64,000 bases of DNA from Diphasiastrum complanatum. Taxonomy: Eukaryota > Streptophyta > Lycopodiopsida > Lycopodiales > Lycopodiaceae. Shown here piece after piece: positions 21,663 through 34,500 of the stretch. The stretch is taken from the NCBI GenBank assembly GCA_029204225.1, contig CM055098.1, positions 47,617,939 to 47,681,938 of the forward strand, read 5' to 3'. Every line of letters starts with the position of its first letter. The first letter of the stretch is position 1. The notes under the pieces are model-generated. The model ran no database searches. It was not told the DNA's origin and saw only the letters and a program-made list of their open reading frames with translations. The translations under genes and the position numbers were made by a program.

Positions 21663-23928
21663 AGTATGGACTTCCTAAAACCAGTTGCTCACATTATTGC
21701 CCCATACATTTCCCATATCTTTAACCAATCTGTCATCTTCGGTCTCCCCACATCGTGGTGCACCAACCTTTTACACCCTATCCTCAAAGCCGGAGATCCT
21801 TTGATTGTCGACAACTACCGCACTATTATGATCAGTCATACTATGGCCAAGCTATATGGATCCGTTTTACAATCTATTGTCAGCTCACGGGCAAAGACGG
21901 AGGGGTTACATGCTATGGGACATGCAGGTTTTCGCGCTGGCTACTCCACGGCTGACCAGATATTCATCTTGAGATGCATTATTGAGGAGGCTAAGTTCAA
22001 GAAGCAGAGGGTTTATTGTCCCGCAAAGCCTTTGATTCTGTTCCAAGACACCTTTTACTCCAGCGCTTAGCATTGCTTGGCTTTTCTCAAGAGATCATTG
22101 TTGCTATCGTCACATTGTATGAGAGAGTACTGGCCCGTTTTCGAGATGGTGATGGATGGTCCTCTTACATTCATAGTACAGTGGGAGTTAAGCAGGGGTG
22201 TCCTTTGTCCCCTACTCTCTTTGCTCTATATATTGATGATCTTGAGCGGATTATTAGGGAGGAGGGTGGAGATGGTTGTCCGTTAGCAGATATGATTATC
22301 CCTATTCTACTGTATGCGGATGACGTGATACTTCTATCGAGATCCGCATCTGGGCTTCAGCAGCACCTTGATGCTTTATATACTTTCTGCCAGACATGGG
22401 GTTTGATGGTGAACATTGGTAAGACTAAGGTCATGGTGTTCAACACCAATCGATAGCATATGAGAGACACAGTGTTCTACTATGATGGGCTTCCACTGGA
22501 GATAGTAGCCTCTTATACTTACTTAGGTGTCCTTTTTACTGGTCCATTGCTCACTTTTAGACCAGCTGCACTGTCTAGGCTCCGCAAGGGACACTCTGCT
22601 CTTGTCCAGATGGAGAGGTTTTCTTCTATTTACTATGTACATGATCCTGATACGCGCTGTCGCCTTTTTTCTACCATTGTCTCCCCGGTGGCTCTATATT
22701 CAGCAGAGACATGGTGTCCTGGCTTGTCCAGAGATACTTGGAGTGATATTTCACGTTTGCAGATCCTTATGCTCCGAAGCAGTCAGTTCCCCATGATATC
22801 ATACTGGCAGAGTTTGCCTCACCACCACTGATTGTCGAGGCTATATTTCGGATTATCACATTCATTCATAGAGTCTCGGAGCTTGATTCGTCCAGATATG
22901 TTGCTACACCTTTCACATCCTCTCACACTCTAGCTAGTCAGCAGGCTAAGTCCTCATGGTTTCAATGTGTATCTGACCTTTTGAGTAGGTGAGGTTTATC
23001 TATATCTGATCTCCTGAATGGGACACACGCATATATCCCCTAGCAAATTTACAGAGCTTACATCAGCACAGTGTGGTCTCACCCAGATCCAGCACGGGTC
23101 AAGCTTCATTTTTTTTCTTGATGTTTCAGGGCTTCCCATTCGGCCGGGTTATTTGTCTCAGACATTATCTTTCGGCCTGCGTTACCGTCTTGGTCAATTT
23201 AGGGTCTCTTCTCACCAACTTGCTATTGAGACAGGCAAATACACAGACACACCTCGACCGCTACGGATTTGTCAGTGCTGCTCTTTACATGAGATTGAGG
23301 ATGAGTTCCATTTTATTTTCCGATGTCCAGCCTACTATGAGATCAGAGGCAGATACCATTGCTTATACAGAGATACTCCACTTATACTTGCTTCTTTCCT
23401 TGCCTTCTCAGATGCGAGTTGTGTTGGTTTATTATTGCGAGAGATGTTTACTCTAAGATCTTCCTTTTTATTGGATGTTTCTGATGTGGATCATAGCCAG
23501 TCCCACATTACGCACTTTTTTTAGAAGAGGGATAGAGATGAGACTTCTGACAGTGAGATAGACAATCCAGTACGACGTCCGAAGCTCCAGCATCCTCTTC
23601 ACTCCTCCAGGCCCAGGGTTCTTCACCGGAGGCCAACACCTGCTTCTCACAAAAATCACGCAGTTTTTTATATCCACTTAGCTAGTTAGCTAATTTATTT
23701 CAGTTTTCTCTTTCCCTCTGTGTAGCTGGTGGTTAAGCTACTGATATTGTACCCTCAACAGAGCTGGAGGTTAAGCTTTGTTTTTCTCTCTGTTTTCTAG
23801 TGCTGGTTTAGCTGTTAGGAAAAAGTCCTACATGGACAATGCTCCTTCTTTTTTGATGTATTTTCTACTTGTCTTATGTGCCCTCGGGTACTTGACAGAC
23901 ATTAATATAATCATTCTAATTCTAATTC
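21661..23928 (+). mobile_element. LINE 2: 5'-truncated non-LTR retrotransposon, decayed
   Basis: It has the same family layout as LINE 1 but is distinct. Segments in shifting frames give LPTSWCTNLLHPILKAGDPL, DNYRTIMISHTMAKLYGSVL, AFDSVPRHLLLQRLALLGFS, GVKQGCPLSPTLFALYIDDL, LLYADDVILL and VNIGKTKVMVFN. Later it gives YTYLGVLFTG, QFRVSSHQLAIETG and CQCC...H....C with PAYYEIRG. Frame breaks lie near 22015, 22456 and 22785. The 3' end reads AGACATTAATATAATC, then TCTAAT repeats, then (TC)n. Sequence to 23997 is the CT tract and flank. Confidence 0.85.
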
Positions 23929-23997
23929 TCTCTCTCTCTCTATGCCTCTCCCACTCATTCTCTCTCTCCCTCTTCCGCCCTCTTTCGCTGCAGTCTC

Positions 23998-24250
23998 GCG
24001 TCTTGCGGACTGTCCGTAGGGTCCGGGCGTTGGACGTGGACGCGGGCACTTCGACCCGGACCCTCGTGTCTGTATATATATATCAGACATGAGGGTCCGG
24101 GCCGGACGTGGCCTTTTCGTGTCCGCGTCCGGCGACCGGACCCGGACGCGTCTGACCCTTGGACACGGGGTCGGACGCGTCTAATTTTTTTTTTATTTTT
24201 TTATTTTTTGGACGCATCTAGCGGACGTGGACGTGTCCGGGGCCCTCCGG
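23998..24250. repeat. GTCCGG palindrome islands (family F), two copies head to head
   Basis: One island ends CGGACCCTCGTGTCTG at 24075. After a short TA run, ATCAGACATGAGGGTCCGGG begins the next in the opposite orientation, with GTCCGCGTCCGG, ACCCGGACGCGTC and GGCCCTCCGGGCCC. They share the ACCCTCATGTCTGATA terminus with the copy at 44244-44516. Confidence 0.7.
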
Positions 24251-24504
24251 GCCCCAAACGTGTTTTTTTAATTAAAAAAAGAAAAGCCAGACATGACCGC
24301 GTGCGGGCAGTGGACAGTCCGCAGAAGGAGACAACGAGAGAGGATAGAAAGAGCGCGGGAGAGAGAGCTATGGTGAGGGAGAGAGAGACATGGTGAGTGG
24401 GGATTTGAGAGAGAGAGTGTGTGCATGTGGGTGGGTGATTGTGTGATGATGTGTGTGTTTGTTTTGTGTGTGCATGTGTGTGTGTGTGAGTTGATTTGTG
24501 TGTG

Positions 24505-24613
<109 letters not shown>

Positions 24614-24619
24614 AAGAAA

Positions 24620-27120
24620 GCTTTATTAATGTCTTTTCCATGCCAAAAGGCATATAAGACTAATGAAGTACATGTCATGTATGTGGTAACCATGGGAGCG
24701 TATAAAAACGTCTCCAAACTGTAATAAAGAAAACATCTAGTGCAAACTATAATAGACACGAATGAGAGCGCACATAATAATCATATGTATCTAGGGTAAG
24801 ATGTCAAGGCTGTGCTGCTGCTGTTGTGCTAATGCTGTAAAAAGATGTAATGCGAGCCACAGAATGGGAAAGCACTGGAGCCTGCCGGCGGCGTCTGTGA
24901 GCATGAGCACGTGCATGTGTAATAGTAGTAGTACGCCTCTGCGTAGAATGTCTAGTAATCCTGGTGGTAACATGATGGTGGGAGGTACACTGTCTTTGAT
25001 CTCTATGAGCATGAGAGCGGCCATCATCCTCGTCGTCGTCATCATCATAATCCTCATCCTCAGGGTACTAAATCACGCGATCTCCATCTAGTAAAGAACG
25101 AAGTAATCAATGGCTGTGAGGTAAAATGTTGGGGTGTCTCTCCATAGTCTGGACATCTCATGTACCATCAGAGCAACACACCGTGGGTCCTCATAAGCTA
25201 TGAGAGAGCCTAGAGTGGTAGGCATCTCTCGGAACAGGCAATGATATCGCCCTCTAATCTCATAATATTCAGGGCACCTAGATATAAAGTGCTCCTCAGA
25301 CTCCACCTCACCTAGAGAGCCGAACTGGCAAATCCGCTCCTCTCTGGGAATACCGTGGAACCTCCCAGTCTCAATAGCTAGCTGATGAGAGGACACCCTG
25401 AGCTGCCCCAATGTGAATCTGAGGCAATGTGACAGTCCCGAGTCCAAGTAGCGCGGCATGATCGGGGTCCCTGATGCATCTAGCTCCAAGAAATGAGTCC
25501 GGTAGAAAGCTGGCTTAACCCCTAACTGGTTACGCCAAGTCCGCTCTAGATATGTGCGATAAAGGACGCGTCTGATATACTGATGTGTGCCGGAGGGGAG
25601 CTCTGTGATGGAGATGCCAAATGATACAAGTAGGAGGTGAGAGGCCTGAGAGAACCATGATAGCTTGTAGCCCTGATCATGAAGACGCTGTGAGGAGGAT
25701 AGTGCAACTTGTATGTATCGCCTGTCTATCTCTAGTAACGCCTGTATCCTCTGTATATAGGTGATAAGCTGAAGAACTGCCTCGATCTGTATAGGTGGAA
25801 CTGCAAACTCGGCCAAGAGAATCTCATGTGAAACAGAAGGCTTCGCTCGAATCAACCGAGCTAGCATGGTGGTTTGTAATCGTGAGAGACTGGCCCAGTG
25901 TGAAGAAGGGAGACCTACACACCATGTCTTTGCCGCATATAAAGTCGTGGGGGTAACAATGGTATCGAAGAGGTGACACTTACTACAAGCATCCTGGATG
26001 GACTTTCGGAAGCAAAATCGCTCTAGCTGAACAAGGGAGGCATGTCCTTTCCCTAGTCGAGTGGTAGCAGCCTGTCTCATGCTAAAAGTAGGACCTGAGA
26101 AAAGGACCCCTAAGTATGTGTAGGAAGGGACCACCTCTAGAATCTGCCCACCCAAAGTAAGCTCCTGTCGCTGCATGAATGCCCTCGAAGTGTTGAAGAC
26201 CATAACCTTGGTCTTCCCAATGTTCACCCCTAGGCCCCATCTGGTGCAAAACTCATGCAAGCAATCCAACTGTTGTTGTAGACCCTCTCTGGTCGGTGAG
26301 ACCAATACCACATCATCAGCATAAAGGAGGATAGCAATCAAGATGTCCTGCAGCCAGTACCACCACCCTGTGTAATGACTCTCTCCAACTCATCAATATA
26401 CAAGCCAAAGAGGACTGGTGAGAGGGAACAACCCTGCTTCACCCCAATAGTGCTCCAGATGTGCTCAGATATGCCACTGCTATGCCGAAAACAACCAAGG
26501 ACACGCTCATAAAGTGCCATCACAGCAAGAACAATGTCGGTGGAGAAGCCGAGGTCTCGGAGTCTCTGGATGAGCAATGAGCGAGGAACAGAATCAAAGG
26601 CTTTCCTGAAGTCCACAAAACAACAGTAAACCCTCTCTCTCTTGTGCTTAGCCTCCTCAATCAAGGCTCGCAATGTGAAGATGTGATCTGCCGTAGAATA
26701 ATGTGCTCGGAAACCAGCCTGACCCATGGCATGTAGTCTCCTAGTCTCCGCCTCTGAGCTCACAATAGACTGCAGTATAGTACCATACAATTTCGCCAGG
26801 ACATGCCCGATCATGATGGTGCGGTAGTTACTCGGAATCATGGGGTCACCATTCTTATGGATGGGGTGGATAATGTTAGTGCACCAGGAGGGAGAAACCA
26901 GAGAGAACTGCAAAGTTAAGAAGGGTGACTATAATGGGGGCGAGTAAGTCGGAGGCATGGGTAAGGAGTTCAGATTCAAAGTCTTCGATATCTCTGGCCT
27001 TGTGGGACTTCATCTTCTTAATGGCTGCAAGTACCATGTCAGATGTGAAAAAGGAGAACTCAGGTGGCCGTGGAGATATGGCGATAGGTGAGTCGGTAGG
27101 GACCGTGTACAGGCTAGTAG
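24620..27120 (-). mobile_element. LINE 3: non-LTR retrotransposon with the longest ORF, between GA tracts
   Basis: Read on the minus strand from about 27118: MVLAAIKKMKSHKARDIEDF, then a one-base frame change near 26910. Next come SPSWCTNIIHPIHKNGDPMI, CCFVDFRKAFDSVPRSLLIQ (motif A) and IGVKQGCSLSPVLFGLYIDE (motif B). After a break at 26340 the frame gives ILLYADDVVLV (motif C) and 417 residues through NIGKTKVMVFN, YTYLGVLFSG, GTHQYIRRVLYRTYLERTW and a CQFG...H....C knuckle in which the second cysteine is glycine. No N-terminal endonuclease is visible. The 3' UTR (24620-25087) ends GACATTAATAAAGC, (TTTC)n, then (TC)n. Confidence 0.87.
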
Positions 27121-27139
27121 CATAATCAATCAGTCCATA

Positions 27140-27180
27140 TGTGGTAGGGTTTAGGGCTTAGGGTGCTTGGGTTTAGGGTT

Positions 27181-27229
<49 letters not shown>

Positions 27230-27241
27230 TTAAATGTGTGC

Positions 27242-27339
<98 letters not shown>

Positions 27340-27342
27340 GAG
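27140..27342. repeat. TTTAGGG-like motifs and (GA)n-(TG)n-(GA)n leader of hAT copy D
   Basis: GGGTTTAGGGCTTAGGG and GGGTTTAGGGTTTAGG resemble the plant telomere repeat but are few and imperfect. A GA tract (27183-27229), a TG tract (27241-27286) and a second GA tract (27287-27342) follow. The last ends at the ATG of copy D. Confidence 0.85.
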
Positions 27343-30271
27343 ATGGCCGCTCGTCCCTTTTGGGATGAGGTGGAGTTGTTGCCCGACAAAAAGTGACGTT
27401 GCCCTTTTTGTCGAAAGCAATTCACAGGGAATGCCTCTCGCGTCCGAGCACATTTGGGGGGTTTGCGGGTCCAACCCACAGGGGGACACTACGGGATCGA
27501 CGTTTGTATGGTCATCCCCTCTGCGGAGCCTATGCCACCACCTCCAGATCCACATCGTCCATCCGCATCCTCCCAGCCATCCACATCCCGAGGCACCAGA
27601 CAGATGACCATGCCGGGATCTTTCAGAGAGGGGCAGCACAGAGAGACCACCAAGACCATAGCACAGATGTTCTATGACCTGAACAGATGACCATGCCGGG
27701 ATCTTCCAGAGAGGGGCAGCACAGAGAGACCACCAAGACCATAGCACAAATGTTCTATGACCTGAACCTCCCCTTCATCATGGCCACATCCCGCGGGCCG
27801 CATCTTTTGAGAGGCTATCTCGAAAGTTGCAGTCTGCGGGCCCACCTACATACCACCCACAGCCGATGCGCTTCGAGGCCCTTTGGTCCAGGAGCGGGTT
27901 GCAAAGGTCAGAGAGAGACTAGCATCGTTGCATGAGGCCTGGGATAGATACGGCTGCTCCATCATGGCTGATGGGTGGACTGACGTCGTAAACGTCCACA
28001 ATGTGATTGTTTCCAGCTGCTACAGTTCCATGTTCCTCCGCAGCGCCGACGCCTCTGAGGCAGGGAGAGTGCACACGACCGAGTACATCTACGGCATTAT
28101 CCGTGTGGCGATAGAGGAGGTCGGGCCACAGCGCGTTGTCTAGGTACAATTTTTTTCATTAGTTGCTTGATCATTTACTGCGCAATGTTGATAAAAGGGT
28201 TAGTTTTCGATTGATTGCAATGTGTTTCCAAGATGTGCATTAATCGTATCAACTGTTCGCGATAGGTTTGTGACGGACAATGCGTCCAAGTGCTGCGGTA
28301 TGGGGGAGCTTCTTATGGCAGAGTACCCCTCCATTGTGTGGACTCCATGTGTCGTACACTCATTGGACCTCCTCCTGCATTCCATCGGGCGCCTGCCTTG
28401 GGTCAGGGAGATTCTCACGAGGGCACTTACGGTTGTGGACTTCGTCACACACAAGCGCCACACCACCGCCCTTTTCCGCACATTCAGCAGGTAAGATGCT
28501 ACTTATTTTGTGACTCGTTTACAGTTCTGTTGCACACGCCAATAATTCCAGGGTTTAGGATTTAAGGATGCGTTGGGGTATTCATGTGTGCCTCTTATTC
28601 CGTTTTTCAATGCAAGCTCGACTTGAAGAAGCCCGCTCGCACCCGCTTCGCCTACCAGTTCATCATGCTCGAGCGGCTACACCGGCTCAAAGGTGATTTG
28701 CGGCGCATGGCTACTTCTGCAGAGTTCACGGCCATGGACATGTCTCAGACCCCGGAGGGCTTGGCCTTCCACGAGATCCTCTTCATGGAGCCCTTCTGGG
28801 TTGATATGCAGCAGCTCATGGACGTCATGCGCCCCATCTACTCTGTTCTGAGGCTCGTTGATCGCGAGGGGTGCACGATGGGCCTCATATAATGAGTTCA
28901 TGGACCGGATAGGCGAGTCTCTCCAGCGTTCTAGGCTGGACCCTGCCAGGTTTAAGTTTTTCCGTCTCACGAACTTTCCTTCCATTCGCACGACGCACTC
29001 TATTCCGTATTGGTGCCGCAGCATGCAATTATGTAATTGTTGCCTCCACATGGTATGTTCCACAGGTTGGAACCTATTAGGCGGTTGTGGCGGCAACGAT
29101 GGAATAAGTTTCACTAGCCCATTCACAGTGTAGCCCACATACTGCATCCGCTGTTTCAGAGCGAGCGGCAGTACGACGACGGAGAGCTACATGCGGACTG
29201 GTTCTCATACATCCGCCTCCTCGGCAGCGACACTGGTTTCCGCAGCAGGCTCGAGCAGCAGAGGCTGAGTTACAGGTAAACTCTTGCTCTACCCCCCGCT
29301 CGCTCGCTCAACTACCTTTCGCTCGCTCAATTCAACTTCCCTTCACTCACTCAATTGCACTCACACACATCGGTACTCAATTTCAGGCACTGCCTGGGGC
29401 CGTGACCTTGCTACTCTCCGTGAGAACAGGCTTATGCCTGTATCATGGTGGGATAGCTACGGCGCTAGACAGACAGAGCAGAGGACGCTCGCGTTCCAAG
29501 TCCTGTCACAGGTATGCTATCTAATCTCATTCATCCAAAAAGTTTCCGCATTGTCTCCATAAGGCCGCAACTCACTCGAGTGGCTGTCAATTAATGCAGG
29601 ATTGTTCTGCTTGCGTGTGCGAGCGGAACTGGTCAGCGTTCAGACTTGTTCACACGAACAGGCGGAACCGCCTCACGACCAACCGATGCAATGACTTGGT
29701 GTACTGCAACACCAACACCAGGGTGGTTCGACGCATCGCGGACAGCATGAGAGCAGGAGGCGTACGCGCCCTACTGCTGCAGGTATATTTCTATGCTCTA
29801 TCGTTTGCTTTCGTGTAATATCAAACAATCAGTTTAATGCCCTCACGGTTGCTTCGACTATTCTCACGAATGATTGACTTGTGTAGGTCAATCCCAATGA
29901 TTGCCTGGTTCCAGCGGCCGATCCTGAGGCAGAGCCAAAGGTTGATCCAGACAAGGCTGCTCGGCGTGCTCTGCGGGGTGATCCTGAGGATGATGCTGAC
30001 ATCGAGGAGCCTACCCCCCTCCTTGCTGACGTTCCACTGCCCTCCTCTGATGATGAGCCCACGTATGATTCAGACGAGACGGTCAACATTGCAGGGGATG
30101 GTCCACGTGCCCCACCCAGTACTCCCGCTACACGGACCCTTTCAGATGATGGTTGGACAGAGTTTGCGAGGGAGACAAAGGCTGCCACCCAAAGACACAT
30201 CGCTCAGAGACGACTCAGAGCATCACAGGCAGGCGGTTCTTCCTAGAGACCCCCTCGTGGCAGAGGGAGAC
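27343..30271 (+). pseudogene. hAT transposase, copy D, most complete domain set, broken by a gypsy LTR
   Basis: The ATG at 27343 follows the GA tract. The BED finger RCPFCRKQFTGNASRVRAHL is preceded by a TGA where copy C has TGG. The linker is shortened. DUF659 follows (27765-28140: LPFIMATSRG, YGCSIMADGWTD), then about 28268-28491 (FVTDNASKCCGMGELL), 28615-28920 (RLDLKKPARTRFAYQFIMLE, EPFWVDMQQLMDVMRPIYSV), about 29140-29280 (YDDGELHADWFSYIRLLGSD), 29395-29512 (LMPVSWWDSYGARQTEQRTL) and 29600-29780 (DCSACVCERNWSAFRLVHTN, the hAT dimerisation domain). An acidic tail runs to 30245. The gene is cut at 30271/30272 by the LTR, and its continuation is not found beyond the gypsy element. It is close in sequence to copy C. 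Confidence 0.88.
27598..27766 (+). repeat. 84-bp tandem duplication inside hAT copy D
   Basis: CAGATGACCATGCCGGGATC through TTCTATGACCTGAA occurs at about 27600-27683 and again at about 27684-27767, with only two or three changes. The first copy is followed by a stop in frame, so the duplication also disables the gene. Confidence 0.9.
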
Positions 30272-30629
30272 TGTTACGAGCTCGTAACCAGTGCCGAACC
30301 CTAGAGAACACAGATAGGTCAGATACCACAGTCAGGGTCGTGTCCAGCGTACATGACCAACAGGGCAAGACAGTGTGAGTAGTGTGCCCCAGCACGGTCC
30401 ATAGCCATGGCGGGCCTAACACAGCCTAGGGACCCTGTCAGCAGGATAGGGCCCCCAGTTGGGTCCCGACGTGCAGTCGGCCACGTCAGTGCCACGTGGC
30501 CGACACTTGGCAGTAGCATGCTACCAGTCCTCACACTGGGCTAGGAGGGGCTTACTCTATATCAGGGAGTAGGCAAGGTTGGGTGGATCAATGAGTGTTT
30601 GCCCTACTGTGGTGTTAGGATCTATTACA
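30272..30629 (+). repeat. 5' LTR of the gypsy chromovirus
   Basis: TG...CA ends, 358 bp. It interrupts the C-terminal acidic tail of hAT copy D. It is followed one base later by the primer binding site. Confidence 0.93.
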
Positions 30630-30630
30630 C

Positions 30631-30643
30631 TGGTATCAGAGCC
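30631..30643 (+). promoter_or_regulatory. Primer binding site, initiator methionine tRNA type
   Basis: TGGTATCAGAGCC directly downstream of the 5' LTR matches the usual plant retrotransposon primer site. The untranslated leader then runs to 31524 with no gene. Confidence 0.9.
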
Positions 30644-31524
30644 ATCTCCATCCTAGGGAGTTCAGGAGCAACAGTAGAGAAAGCTATCAGAAGATAGGAA
30701 AGATCTGGGAGATTCTCAGAAAAGAATAGAGGAGGAAAATCGCTGTAGGATCAGCTTTCTAATCCTCCAATTTGCTGGATTTCTCAGTAGTTTGGAAGCA
30801 TATCTTTTACAATAGCTTCAGCGCTGAAAAATCAGTTTCCCTCTCTGATTTTCGAGTGTAGATCACTATGATCTGAGCGGAAATTTAAGAGGAAGGGAAG
30901 AGCAGGTCCATCGCTGTATAGTCAGCCCTCAAATCTGAGTTTCGTATGAAGTTCTGAGTAGATTAGAAGGAGTTCTGATCTGAAATATTGTAGCAGGGCC
31001 AGCGCTGGACAGTAGGGTAGAAATCTCAGAATTTAACCCTGTTTTTCAGAAGTTTTTCAGGAGTCTGAGTTTCAGACTTGCTTGCTACAGACCAGCGACC
31101 TACAGGCTGAGAGTAAATCAGAGAATCAAGGTGATTTCAGAGCTGTAAATTGGACAAATCGGGCCAGACAGGTTGCTGACCAACCAGCGAGGGCAGGGAC
31201 TTCAAAAATTCCGGATTTCTTTTTGTAAACTTCCGGTTTTTACTCGGTTTGTTGGAGCCCCACACCTCAAATCAGATCAGTCAGCTACTCAACTCAAGAA
31301 CCGGGAAATTTGGCACCGTTTTGAAGCTTCAAACTGGCATTTTCCGGGACAGCAGGTCTGAAATCTTGGGGAAAAGAGCTGAAAGGGTTCCTCTTCATAA
31401 TCTCTTTGGAAGTACAGTCCTCAGAAACAGCTAAGTCATCTTTCCTTTCCCTTGTACAGTTGTAAATTAGTCTTTTAGACTTTTTTCCTTCAGAAGTTAA
31501 GGTAGCTCTCTTTCAGTTTCGAAG

Positions 31525-34500
31525 ATGACCACTCCTCAGGGACCTGATCAACCCCAGGAGAGAGGCTTCGACGAACTTGAAACAGAAGCCTTGGCTTACA
31601 GAAAAGGGAAGGAACCCATGGAAGTAGAAGAACAGGAACAGTTCGCCGAAGAACTCGACGAACTGGTTACCAAGGAGCAGTTCCTCCAATTGGTAACAGA
31701 AGTGGATGAACTGAAGCTGGCATTAGCCAATTTCAAGTCCAGTGTGGACGACTCGTTCGCTGAACTCAAAAACTTGATTTTGAGCTCCGCGAAAGGAAGC
31801 CTTCCCTCCACTTCTCAGTTATCCCCTTCTCCACTTCCATCAGTTTCGGGTGAGACTTTACGGTCTCACCCCAGTGTTTTTAAAGATTTAAAGCCTCCTA
31901 CTTTTAATGGGGAAGAGAAGGATAGAAATGCAGATATTCTACAAACCTTCCTCAGCAAATGGAAGAACATTCATGCTCTTAAACAGACCCCTGACCATTT
32001 GCAAGCAATTGAGGCCAGTCTTTCTTTAGGGCCTATGGCCTATAAGTGGTGGTTAAATCTCCAGGAGACTGGGCAGACTCCCCGGTCATGGAAAGCTTTT
32101 GAAGAAGCTTTCCTAAGAGAATTTCTACCAGAGAATGAACTTGATAGAGCCTGGGAAGCCTGGGAAAGATTAGTAATGGACAAGTCCCTCATCCAATATA
32201 TCTCGCAGTATCAAGAGGCAATTTTAAAGATTAAAAATATGGATGACTATCAAAAAATCAGGGGATTTGTCCGTGGCCTCAAAGATGAATATAAAGTAGA
32301 GGTCCAGAGAAACTCGCCTACTACCCTTGAGCAAGCTCTCAGATATGCTCAAATCTATGATGATTCAGTGGGTAGGAAGAGAGCGAGACAGCAACCACTT
32401 TCTGAGCAGCTTCCTCAGAAAGACTTTCAATTTAAAAAGAAATTTTTAAAAAGAAAGAAAGAAGATAAATTTAAAGGTGAAGCTCCTCAGAAACGCCCTT
32501 CACACATACAGCCCTTAAAACCAGATGATTTTGAGAAAGCCAAACAAGAACGTTTGTGCTTTGTGTGTATGGGCAAGGGACACACAGTCAGACAGTGTCC
32601 CAAGGGGCCTTTCACTAAAAAAGATAAAAAACAAGTTCATCTTGTTCAGACTGTATGTTTCCCCAGTGACTCGGCAGCTTCCGAGATCAAAGTGTATCAT
32701 GAAGATCATGAACACTGTTGCCAGCTGACCTCTGCAATGCTAGCGAGACCCTTCAGCTTTGGGCCGCATGACCTAGTACGTATGCATGGGAAAGTTGGTA
32801 ACCAGTCAGTAAGAGTCATGGTTGATGATGGGGCAACCCATAATTTCATCAACCACACCCTGGTTAAAAAGCTTAAACTACCAGAAGTACCTAGTCAGCA
32901 TAGGTACATAGTTTCATTAGCTAAGGGTGAAGATAAAAAAATATGGGAAACTATGGTAAGTAAGTTAAATCTTGGTATTCAGGGGTACCAAGATCAAATA
33001 AACTTTCAGATAATGCACCTGGATCGAACAGACATTGTTCTCGGGAGAGATTGGCTCTACAGTTTAGGACCTTCCCTCCACAGAAACTATCAGGAGAACA
33101 CCCTCAGCTTTCAGTATAAAGGCCGAGAGATCCAGTTGCATGGGGAGCATGATGTTCCCAACAGCCCTATGGTCTGCAGTTCAGAGCTCTGTCAGCTAAT
33201 CGGAGACGAAGACCATCAGGTATTCTTATGTGACTTTCAGTTTATTCCTGAAGTTTCTATTTCCAGTTCTATTCAGCAGAAAATCAGTAAATTAGAAACT
33301 TTATTGTCTAAATTTAAAGATGTTTTTCCTGAAGATTTGCCACATGGTTTACCACCTAGCAGAGAGGTAGATCATGTAATAAACCTAGTACCAGGTACAG
33401 CACCTGTTTCTAAACCTCCATATCGGGTCAGCCGAACAGAGGATGAAGAAATAACTAGGCAGTTAACAGACTATCTTGGGAAAGGCCAAATTCAGACCAG
33501 TAGTTCGCCATGGGCCTCACCAGTCCTATTGGTGAAAAAGAAAGAGGGGTCTATGCGTCTTTGCGTAGATTACAGAGCCCTCAATAAAGTCACAATTAAG
33601 AATAAATACCCTATGCCTCGGGCAGACGAGTTGTTTGATCAACTCGACGGGGCTAAGTTTTTCAGTAAAATAGACCTTAGATCGGGATATCATCAAGTCC
33701 GTATAGAATCGGAAGATGTCTCGAAAACAGCTTTTAGGACTCGTCACGGTCATTATGAGTTTAAGGTGATGCCATTTGGGCTCACAAATGCTCCAGCTAC
33801 CTTTATGACCTTGATGAACAGTGTCCTCAGACCATACTTGGGTAAGTTTGTGGTCGTATTTTTAGATGACATCCTCGTCTACAGCAAAACGAGGAAGGAG
33901 CATCTAAAACACCTCAGAAAGGTGTTTCGACTGCTTAGAAAGCATAAGCTTTATGCTAAACAATCCAAGTGTGAATTCTTCGTTGAAGAAGTAGCATATT
34001 TGGGTCACATTATCTCTTCAGATGGGATTAAGATGGACCCAAATAAGGTTAAAGCCATACTCAGTTGGCTGAGACCTCAGAATATTTTGGAACTTCAAAT
34101 CTTTCTTGGTCTGGCGGGATATTACAGACGATTTGTCAAGGAATATGCTCAGATAGCAGTTCCTATGACAAATCTCCTTAAGGGGAAGGGAAAGGAGTTC
34201 ATTTGGGAGTCCGCACAACAGGAGAGCTTTGATGCTCTCAAAACAGCCTTAGCTACAGCACCAGTTTTAAAGGTCGTCGACCCCAATCAGCCATTTGTGG
34301 TCGAAACAGATGCTAGCGACTTTGCAGTAGGTGCTGTGCTAACTCAGGGTGGACGACCAGTTGCCTTCGAGAGTAAAAAACTCGAGCCAGCACAGACTAG
34401 GTATAGTGCCTATGAAAAGGAACTCTTTTCTATAGTCCATGCCCTTAAGACTTGGAGGCATTATTTGTATGGTGCCAACTTTGAGGTCCTGACAGACCAT

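Noticed and set aside
27140-27182. TTTAGGG repeats as an interstitial telomere
   Set aside because: Only a few imperfect units occur. Similar phrases appear singly at 14008 and 37470 and in the leader of hAT copy C, so they belong to the repeats.
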